Shown here piece by piece: positions 45,495 through 51,981 of a DNA stretch of 64,000 nucleotides. The position numbers and the translations under genes are program-made. This DNA is from Thermosynechococcus sp. CL-1 (lineage in GTDB: Bacteria; Cyanobacteriota; Cyanobacteriia; Thermosynechococcales; Thermosynechococcaceae). Under the pieces are notes generated by a model. It was not told the DNA's origin and made no database searches. It worked only from the letters and a program-made list of their open reading frames with translations. Where the stretch lies: assembly GCF_008386235.1 (NCBI RefSeq), contig NZ_CP040671.1, positions 801,001-865,000 of the forward strand, in the 5' to 3' direction. Numbering within the stretch: the first letter of the stretch is position 1; each line of letters opens with the position of its first letter.

Positions 45495-47027
45495 TCATGG
45501 GTGATTACTCAGTGAGCTAGATGAGTTTAATTTTGGAATAATTTGATAAATAATTCCTTTTTGCTCAAGTTGATATTTTTTGATCACTTCATCTAACTGA
45601 TAATAAGCAGGTGGTTCAATTGCTGCAATAAATATCTGATTATCATCAATATTGCGATCAATCCAATTTACAACTCCCTCCGAAAACAGTCTTTCTACAA
45701 AAATTAATCGAACATCTGTCCTATACTTATCAATGGTCTGAATAAATAGTAAAGGTCTCCACAGTGTATAATCTGCTATCAAAATACCATCTTTGGATAC
45801 ATTACTTAAAGCCGTTTCAGCAAATAGTCTAGGTGAGTAGTCTCCATTTTTAGGTGGCCATAAGAAGTACCAATTATTATCTCGCAATGGTGCTACTCTT
45901 GCTCCAACTATATCTATTTTCGTAATTTCACTAAATTTAACTGCGGAAAAATATGTGATTGGGGGAATTAATGCAATTGCTAAAAACAGTAAAATAATAT
46001 TCCTACGAAAGAAAGGATATAGATGTGTAAGATAGGCAATCCCCAAACCAACAAAAACCGAAAATGCTGGATAGACATGAATATAAACATTGAATTTATC
46101 AGGAATAGAACTTATCGACCCTGCATATATGAATGTTCCGCCCCAAATGATAATAGGTAATGCCTCAAACACACGAAACCAAATAGAAGCAACGACTCCA
46201 ACTGAGCCAATTAAAATAGAGAGACCAAAGTAATTATATGCCAGATAAGCAAAAAATTTAAAAAATTCACGTAAAGGCGAAACTTCATAAAATGAATTTT
46301 GAGTCATGACCAATCCAAGTGCCTTGAAAATACTTTGACCTGAAAGTAATTCCAAGAAAACATTGTTCCAGTATGTATGAGAAACTAGAAAGAAGATAGC
46401 TAGACAAATAGCAAAATTAGCTAGATTAGTCTGCCTCCATCGAATGAATGTTAAGGAAACGATAGCTACTAGAAGAATTAAGCCAGTTGGCAGATGAAGT
46501 AAACTAAAGCCTGCTAAACCATAGGAGAGTAACAAAAAGTATTTCGAGTGGTGCGCATTGTAGCGACTCCAATAGACTATGCTGCCAAGAGTTGCAAAAG
46601 CTAATGTAGTACTAAAAGTATAAACTTCAGCAATGACTGACAGCAGCCAAAAACTGTGAGATACAATGAGGCTAATACCTGCAAGAACAGAGGCAGTTCT
46701 ATTAAGGGTAATTACTTGTACTATCCATGTTACCAAGGCTACGGTTACTGCACCAAAGAAAGCCGAAACAAAATTAGCCCTAGCACCGACATCACCAAAA
46801 GGAATTGCTTGGAAAAATTGGCCTATTGAAAGGAATAACTTATACTCTCGATGACTACCTATGAAAGTTGTATCTTGTGTACTCACCATTCTGAGAGCAA
46901 GATCGGCACTATCACCCCATGATATTGTAGGCGCAAGTGTTAGTGTATAAATTATTAAACCAACTAAAAAGGTAATTGAAGGAGTAATTAAGCTATTATA
47001 TGATGTTGAATTGATAGAGCGGCGCAT
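45495..47027 (-). CDS. DUF2723-type GT-C membrane glycosyltransferase
   Basis: A 510-residue protein with about ten membrane segments and a soluble C-terminal region. The first loop reads TLAPTISWGDSADLALRM, typical of DUF2723, a GT-C family related to protein O-mannosyltransferases that use polyprenyl-phosphate sugars. The following motif, usually HPPGYPLY in this family, is GSHREYKLFLSIGQFF here. The acceptor and donor are unknown. Upstream position in the operon suggests it uses the lipid-linked pentose made by the downstream genes. Base composition is strikingly AT-rich (19 G or C of 60 in 46261-46320), unlike its neighbours, which points to transfer. HIP1 sites are absent in it. Confidence 0.72.
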   Translation of the reverse strand: MRRSINSTSYNSLITPSITFLVGLIIYTLTLAPTISWGDSADLALRMVSTQDTTFIGSHREYKLFLSIGQFFQAIPFGDVGARANFVSAFFGAVTVALVTWIVQVITLNRTASVLAGISLIVSHSFWLLSVIAEVYTFSTTLAFATLGSIVYWSRYNAHHSKYFLLLSYGLAGFSLLHLPTGLILLVAIVSLTFIRWRQTNLANFAICLAIFFLVSHTYWNNVFLELLSGQSIFKALGLVMTQNSFYEVSPLREFFKFFAYLAYNYFGLSILIGSVGVVASIWFRVFEALPIIIWGGTFIYAGSISSIPDKFNVYIHVYPAFSVFVGLGIAYLTHLYPFFRRNIILLFLAIALIPPITYFSAVKFSEITKIDIVGARVAPLRDNNWYFLWPPKNGDYSPRLFAETALSNVSKDGILIADYTLWRPLLFIQTIDKYRTDVRLIFVERLFSEGVVNWIDRNIDDNQIFIAAIEPPAYYQLDEVIKKYQLEQKGIIYQIIPKLNSSSSLSNHP

Positions 47028-47209
47028 ATCCTCAGAATAATTAAAATATCAGAATTGTTACTGAAAACTACTGTGACCATACAAAATCCGTGTATATTTT
47101 AACATCTTAACACAAAACACAAAAGCCTGTGATTAGCACTACTTTTCCCAAGAATTCTGTGATCCTTCGTGAGGAGACCTCAGTCACACACATACTACAG
47201 GAACTTGGT

Positions 47210-47994
47210 CAGAAGTGTTGAATCCTGCAACAAAACTTAACATTTTAAGTGACCAGTAGCTCTGGCTGCCAATCAAAGCTCCAATGCACTATTGAGCAGC
47301 GACGACTGAGTTCCAGTTGCAAATATCGCAATTTGTCTAATAGCTTCTTCCCAAAGTATTCAGGTATCTCCACCAGCTCTAAAATTAAATAGGCAATTAA
47401 AACCATATAAATCTGATTTACCACCCCGTTCAAACTCTTTGTAATCAACTTGTCTAATGATAAATGCATCTTCAGAAATTTCCATAGGTTCTCAATCGCC
47501 CACCGCTGCCGATATAACTCACTCACTTCCTCATCACTCAGCTCCTTTAGATTTGTCGCTATACGAAACTCCCTTTGATTCTCGTCAAAAAATTGAACCA
47601 CGCGATATCTCTCATGATTGAGCTTCATTCTCATGTTATTCTTGATACGTACAACAAATGAGCACTTCCTCTCACTCAGTCGCTCTAACAATTGCCAGCT
47701 CGCAAACCCTTTATCCATGATTACAACAGCATTTGTAATCTCTGCATGATTCAAGCGATAAAATAAGGCTCTCATACTGGTTAACCCTTGGTCGAGAACG
47801 TAGGTCAACCAGATTTTGAAGAACAATTGAGAGTTCAGCACGGGGTAGTCACAGGGGCTGAGCTGATTGAGAATGGACTTGACAAGAGTTGCAAAAGATG
47901 CCATAGTAAGTTGACTGTTTTTCTTTTTTTAAGGGAAGAATATGACATTTCTTCCCTTTTTTCTAGCCTCTCAAACTATCTTTCAACACTTCTG
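47210..47994 (-). mobile_element. 785-bp internally deleted IS4-family element, copy B
   Basis: Same element as at 30383-31167 in inverted orientation, also 785 bases, with CAGAAGTGTTGAA terminal repeats at 47210-47222 and 47982-47994. Protein comparison shows five residue differences and the same internal deletion. Where I compared the DNA, the base changes match those residue changes. Flanking bases are unrelated to those of copy A, so this was an independent insertion. No target-site duplication is visible. It ends 42 bases before the start of the EcsC-like gene and about 180 bases upstream of the DUF2723 gene. Confidence 0.85.
47245..47904 (-). pseudogene. IS4-type transposase with internal in-frame deletion (copy B)
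   Basis: A 219-residue frame with the same join (LFYRLNHAEI directly to TNAVVIMDKGF) as copy A, missing the section with the first catalytic Asp. It differs from copy A by G-to-E, R-to-K, F-to-L, P-to-S and I-to-V changes. The R-to-K change falls beside the second catalytic Asp. The YRQRWAIENLWKF region is retained. The lack of silent changes among those I checked fits a protein no longer under purifying selection. Confidence 0.85.
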
Positions 47995-48036
47995 TGCCAA
48001 CGCCATCCCTTAAGTTGACAATTATTTCTTAAGCCT

Positions 48037-48672
48037 ATGGCCACAGCGTCAGCGTCTATACCCGATTGGCTGCTCAACCTCATGCTTCTTGCTATTCAGG
48101 ATGGTCGAGAATGGGGATACGAGTTTCTTCGTGATCCCCACTGGGGTGGCGATCGCGATCGCATGGCCAACCACGCAATTTATGAAGCCACCCTCTGGTC
48201 AGTGGGTTCTGGAGTCGCCACTGGCGTCATGGGCTGGGCTGGCATGCCCCTCGACATTGGCTACTTTTACTATGCCCAAATCAAGCTGGCAGCGGCGCTG
48301 TTCATCATCTATGGCTTAGATCCCGAAAACAAAAATGTGCTGATGATGCTGATTCCCACTGCCTTGGGGTTTACTGCCGCTGAACTTGCAAACCACTTCG
48401 GTACCCAATTTTGTCGGCAAATCTTCAAGACCTTTGGCCGGCGGGCGGCGCAAAAAAATTTATCCCAAGTGCTGATGGCAGTCTTCAGGCAGCTGCCGCC
48501 TCCCCTTTTGCGGCAGATTTTTGGCAAAGCCTCGAGCAAAAGTCTCACCCTACCTGCGCGGGCCGTTCCCCTTGTGAGTGGCGTGATTGGCGGGGCTACG
48601 AATGCCGTCATGATGAACATTTGCGGTCATGGGGTGTGTACGGTGATCAAAACGTTTCGATCGCCTAGTTAG
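48037..48672 (+). CDS. EcsC-like family protein
   Basis: A 211-residue protein resembling the EcsC family. Hydrophobic stretches TLWSVGSGVATGVMGWAGMP and DIGYFYYAQIKLAAALFIIYGLD, followed by GFTAAELANHF, form the family core. The end, VPLVSGVIGGATNAVMMNICG, also fits. EcsC takes its name from a Bacillus locus, and its molecular role is unknown. Two or three of the hydrophobic segments may be membrane-associated. The IS element upstream leaves only 42 bases before the ATG, so the promoter may have been altered. The stop overlaps the convergent permease gene by four bases. Confidence 0.65.
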   Translation: MATASASIPDWLLNLMLLAIQDGREWGYEFLRDPHWGGDRDRMANHAIYEATLWSVGSGVATGVMGWAGMPLDIGYFYYAQIKLAAALFIIYGLDPENKNVLMMLIPTALGFTAAELANHFGTQFCRQIFKTFGRRAAQKNLSQVLMAVFRQLPPPLLRQIFGKASSKSLTLPARAVPLVSGVIGGATNAVMMNICGHGVCTVIKTFRSPS

Positions 48673-49703
48673 GTGTCTTCGACAGGCTCAGACTCGAGGA
48701 CGGTTTTCAGCGTTGCGGCTAGGGGAATGGCCAGCAAAATTCCCAAAAAACCTGCCACCCGTCCGCCAATGAGCAGAGCAATAAACTGCCAGAGGGGATT
48801 GAGGCCCATCAAGTCCCCCAGTAACTTTGGGGTAAGCACGTTATCCTTAATTTGTTGCAAGACCACAGCAATCACGAAAATATTCAAAGCCAGCCAGGCA
48901 TCCTGAAAGAGGATGAGCAGTGTCACTAAACCAATGCCCAAGGTCGCCCCCACCACAGGGATGAGCTGGGCAATACCAATGATCAGGGCAAAGAGAAAGC
49001 CAAAATTGACCTTGAAGGCGATCATAAAGGGAATCAGGGCAAGAAACATAAACAACCCCAGAAAAAGCTGTGCTGAGAAAAAACTGCGAATATTCAGCCG
49101 CAGCGAGTAATCCACCATCTGTCGCCAAGGCTTGGGTACCAGTTTCATGATTCCGCGCCAAATTTCACTGCCATAAAAGAGCATATACACCGTTAGGATT
49201 AGCACGAGGAGCACATCAACAAATTTAGTTAGGGTTGTAATCGCCACACCGGGTAACATGGCGGCAATCCCTTTGAGCTGGATCGTCAGCTCTTCCATCA
49301 AGTCATTCACCCCCACGGGAAAGCGGTAGCGGCGCAGTAGTTGATCCAGATGGCGCAAATTTTGATTGCTGGTATCCGCCAACTCTGGCAGTTGATTCAG
49401 GAGTTCTTCCGCCTGTTGAATAGCAAGGGGGAGCAGCAACAGCATCAAGACACTGACCACTAAAAGAGTAATCAGTAACACAAGGGCGATCGCATTCCGC
49501 CGCCGCAAACCACGAGCACAGAGGCGAATCACCACTTGATTGAGCAAAAAAGCCAAGATGGCGGCAATGACAAGGAGATTAATCGGATATTCAAAGTAAA
49601 GGTAAACCTGCTCCGCCACCCAGAGATTGAGGACAATCAAAGGTCCCGCTATTAAATAGGCAAGATACCGTTGCCAACTCTGCGGCGGGCCAGACCATCT
49701 CAT
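48669..49703 (-). CDS. AI-2E family permease
   Basis: A 344-residue integral membrane protein of the AI-2E (PerM/TqsA) family. About seven membrane segments are visible. Family marks are LLVIAAILAFLLNQVVIRLC near the N-terminus, a large soluble helical loop (residues 85-150), FFSAQLFLGLFMFLALIPFMIAF, LIIGIAQLIPVVGATLGIG and the C-terminal NVLTPKLLGDLMGLNPLWQF. Substrates of the family vary (autoinducer-2, ions, unknown small molecules) and cannot be named here. It lies six bases after the stop of no other gene on its strand and is followed upstream by the DUF3153 lipoprotein gene in the same direction. Confidence 0.88.
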   Translation of the reverse strand: MRWSGPPQSWQRYLAYLIAGPLIVLNLWVAEQVYLYFEYPINLLVIAAILAFLLNQVVIRLCARGLRRRNAIALVLLITLLVVSVLMLLLLPLAIQQAEELLNQLPELADTSNQNLRHLDQLLRRYRFPVGVNDLMEELTIQLKGIAAMLPGVAITTLTKFVDVLLVLILTVYMLFYGSEIWRGIMKLVPKPWRQMVDYSLRLNIRSFFSAQLFLGLFMFLALIPFMIAFKVNFGFLFALIIGIAQLIPVVGATLGIGLVTLLILFQDAWLALNIFVIAVVLQQIKDNVLTPKLLGDLMGLNPLWQFIALLIGGRVAGFLGILLAIPLAATLKTVLESEPVEDT

Positions 49704-49709
49704 GGGACT

Positions 49710-50405
49710 CTAGGTTGAATGACTCCTAGGCAGGCGAGTGCGTAACCAATTGCCCAGCACCAGCAAGCCCACGATCGCCAGTGTGCCCCAACCCAAGGGA
49801 CTCGGATACCAATAGGCTGCCTCTAGGTGATTCAGATAACCGGGCATCAATGTCCAAGTCAGGCGATCGCCCCTTTGCTGAACATGAGGATTGACCACGG
49901 TATCAGCAGTAGTGGCTGGACGCTCAATCGGGCGTGCCCCCCAAGGGGTTTCTAGGGCAAGTTGAAACTTCAGGAGCGACTGCGGTGCCACCAAAACAGC
50001 TTGATCACGGGACTCAATGCCCAAGGGGCGCAGATCAATGTCATAGCGAAAGCGCTCCCGTACAAAGAGCAACCAGTTCTGGTCAAAAATCTCCGCCTCA
50101 GCAGTGACTTGGGGAAGATAGGGCACACCACCGATGCGGTTGAGGACAGTGGCCAATTGCTGGCTGGTGTCAAAGGGAATCGTCAGCTGAAGATGGGTTT
50201 TATCGCGTTCCTTGACCACTCCCCCCAAGCGGCGCGCCTGCTGAATCACCTGTTCTGTAAAAGGGAGATCGGGTTGGGGCAGCGTCAGCGTGTAGGTTAG
50301 GCTCCCCCCAGTTTGTCCCTGATGCTGGATGACCATATCTGCTTGGACGCATCCACTCAAACAGACCACAAGGGGTATCAAGAGCCAAAGTATCCAGCGC
50401 TGCAT
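49710..50405 (-). CDS. DUF3153 lipoprotein
   Basis: A 231-residue lipoprotein from the Met in MQRWILWLLIPLVVCLSGC. The signal peptide ends in the lipobox LSGC with the acylated Cys at residue 19, a likely substrate of Lgt. The body is beta-rich (SLTYTLTLPQPDLPFTEQV, DRLTWTLMPGYLNHLEAAYW). A hydrophobic C-terminal segment (LAIVGLLVLGNWL) gives a second membrane contact. This architecture matches cyanobacterial DUF3153; the function is unknown. It lies upstream of the AI-2E-type permease with a six-base gap, suggesting a shared transcript. Confidence 0.78.
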   Translation of the reverse strand: MQRWILWLLIPLVVCLSGCVQADMVIQHQGQTGGSLTYTLTLPQPDLPFTEQVIQQARRLGGVVKERDKTHLQLTIPFDTSQQLATVLNRIGGVPYLPQVTAEAEIFDQNWLLFVRERFRYDIDLRPLGIESRDQAVLVAPQSLLKFQLALETPWGARPIERPATTADTVVNPHVQQRGDRLTWTLMPGYLNHLEAAYWYPSPLGWGTLAIVGLLVLGNWLRTRLPRSHST

Positions 50406-50473
50406 TCCGCCTCTATTCCTTTCCTTGGTTTTGCTGTGCAAGATTATCCTATCTTGGGATGCTGCCAAGGCAC

Positions 50474-50502
50474 AAAAAAACACCCCGAACAGCTCAGGGT
50501 GT
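50474..50502 (-). terminator. Intrinsic terminator of the peroxiredoxin gene
   Basis: On the plus strand a run of seven A (50474-50480) precedes ACACCC (50480-50485), an 11-base loop and GGGTGT (50497-50502). On the minus strand this is a stem followed by a T-run, placed about 30 bases after the peroxiredoxin stop. Confidence 0.7.
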
Positions 50503-50530
50503 CGCCATAACTTGTCTAGGCTAATCTAGG

Positions 50531-51166
50531 CTATTTGTTGGGTTGAGGTGTCAACCGCAGATAGGGCTTAACAGCATTGAAGCCCTTGGGAAACTTCTGC
50601 TTCGCCTCTTCATCGCTGAGGGAAGGCACAATCACGCACTCTTGACCCTCTTGCCAGTTGACGGGGGTGGCCACACTGTAGTTGTCCGTCAGTTGCAGCG
50701 AATCAATCACCCGCAGAATCTCAGCAAAGTTACGCCCCGTGCTCGCGGGATAGGTCAAGGTCAAGCGCAGGCGTTTTTGGGGGTCAATGATAAAGACTGT
50801 GCGCACCGTCAGGTTGTTGAGGGAGTTGGGGTGGATCATGTCGTAGAGGTTGGAGACTTTTTTATCTTCGTCTGCCAAAATCGGGTAATCCACCTTGACG
50901 TTGTTGACTTCTTCAATGTCTTTGATCCAGCCGAGGTGGGACTCCACACTATCCACACTCAAGGCCAAGGTTTTGACATTGCGCTTCTCAAATTCTGAGC
51001 GTAACCGCGCCACTTCGCCCAGTTCTGTCGTACAAACGGGGGTGTAATCCGCTGGGTGGGAAAACAATACAACCCAGCTATCCCCTGCCCACTCATAGAA
51101 GTTGATTTCCCCCATGGAAGACGCTTGGGTAAAGTTGGGTACGACATCCCCAAGTTTTAGGCTCAT
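50531..51166 (-). CDS. 1-Cys peroxiredoxin (Prx6 type)
   Basis: A cytoplasmic thiol peroxidase of 211 residues that reduces hydrogen peroxide and alkyl hydroperoxides. The peroxidatic Cys45 is in HPADYTPVCTTELGEVARL. There is no C-terminal resolving Cys in a VCP motif; the conserved Prx6 tail (ECVIVPSLSDEEAKQKFPKG) contains one further Cys. Size and the long C-terminal extension are those of the 1-Cys Prx6 subfamily. A terminator follows, and an inverted repeat lies upstream at 51234-51271. It is transcribed separately from nanE. Confidence 0.93.
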   Translation of the reverse strand: MSLKLGDVVPNFTQASSMGEINFYEWAGDSWVVLFSHPADYTPVCTTELGEVARLRSEFEKRNVKTLALSVDSVESHLGWIKDIEEVNNVKVDYPILADEDKKVSNLYDMIHPNSLNNLTVRTVFIIDPQKRLRLTLTYPASTGRNFAEILRVIDSLQLTDNYSVATPVNWQEGQECVIVPSLSDEEAKQKFPKGFNAVKPYLRLTPQPNK

Positions 51167-51233
51167 AGATGGTGGCTCCTAGGCTAACGATGTATCTTTA
51201 GCTACGGATTCTATCTTGCCACAAACTCTCGTT

Positions 51234-51271
51234 TATCGGTCGGAATATAGAGGAAAATATACAAACCGATA
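51234..51271. promoter_or_regulatory. Inverted repeat upstream of the peroxiredoxin gene
   Basis: TATCGGT (51234-51240) and ACCGATA (51265-51271) form a perfect 7-base inverted repeat with an AT-rich 24-base centre. It lies about 70-105 bases before the peroxiredoxin ATG and 15 bases after the nanE stop. It may be an operator; no known regulator motif was recognised. Confidence 0.3.
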
Positions 51272-51285
51272 GAATTGGATAGGAT

Positions 51286-51981
51286 TTAGGGTTGAGAATT
51301 TTCAATCGTCGTTGCCTTTAGGGTCTGGACATACTGCTGCACCTTGAGGTCAATACCCGTAATATCCGTGCCCACGACCACTGCCCAAGCGCCCAAATTC
51401 AAGGCTTTTGCAGCCATTGTGGGACTGGCAATCCCCCCTTCACAGAGAATGGGGACATTGAGGTGCTCGACAAGCTGACTCAGGAGCGACCAACTAGGGG
51501 GTGGGGTATGCGCCGTGGTTTCGGTGTAGCCAAAGAGGGTCGTGCCCACCCAATCAGCACCGGCAGTAACTGCCGCTTCAGCACTTGCAAGGGAGTCAAT
51601 GTCGGCCATGACGGGCTTGCCCAGTTCATCGTGAATTCGCTGAATCAAGTCCTGTAGGGGTTCAGGGCGCGATCGCGCTGTGGCATCGAGGGCAATCACA
51701 TCGGCACCGGCAGCAGCAACGGCCACTGCATCGGCAAAGCGAGGCGTAATATACACGGGGTACTCGGGCAACACCTGTTTCCAGAGGCCAATAATGGGCA
51801 CCTTTACCGCTTGGCGCACCGCCTGAATATGGGCTGGGGTATTGATGCGCACGGCCACTGCCCCCCGTAAAACAGCGGTTTTTGCCATGGCTGCAATAAT
51901 CTCTGGGACGGCTAGGGGAGAATCGGGCGGTGCTTGGCAGGAGACAATCAGACCGCCGCGAATTTGCGTTGCTAGGTTCAT
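51286..51981 (-). CDS. nanE: N-acetylmannosamine-6-phosphate 2-epimerase
   Basis: A 231-residue TIM-barrel enzyme of the NanE family, interconverting N-acetylmannosamine-6-phosphate and N-acetylglucosamine-6-phosphate. Marks are GGLIVSCQAPPDSPL at the start, PIIGLWKQVLPEYPVYITPR, ADVIALDATARSRP, KPVMADIDSLASAEAAVTAGADWVGTT in two parts, and CEGGIASPTMAAKAL. No other sialic-acid genes are nearby, so its role here may be amino-sugar salvage. The start is fixed by a four-base ATGA overlap with the radical SAM gene upstream. Confidence 0.9.
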   Translation of the reverse strand: MNLATQIRGGLIVSCQAPPDSPLAVPEIIAAMAKTAVLRGAVAVRINTPAHIQAVRQAVKVPIIGLWKQVLPEYPVYITPRFADAVAVAAAGADVIALDATARSRPEPLQDLIQRIHDELGKPVMADIDSLASAEAAVTAGADWVGTTLFGYTETTAHTPPPSWSLLSQLVEHLNVPILCEGGIASPTMAAKALNLGAWAVVVGTDITGIDLKVQQYVQTLKATTIENSQP

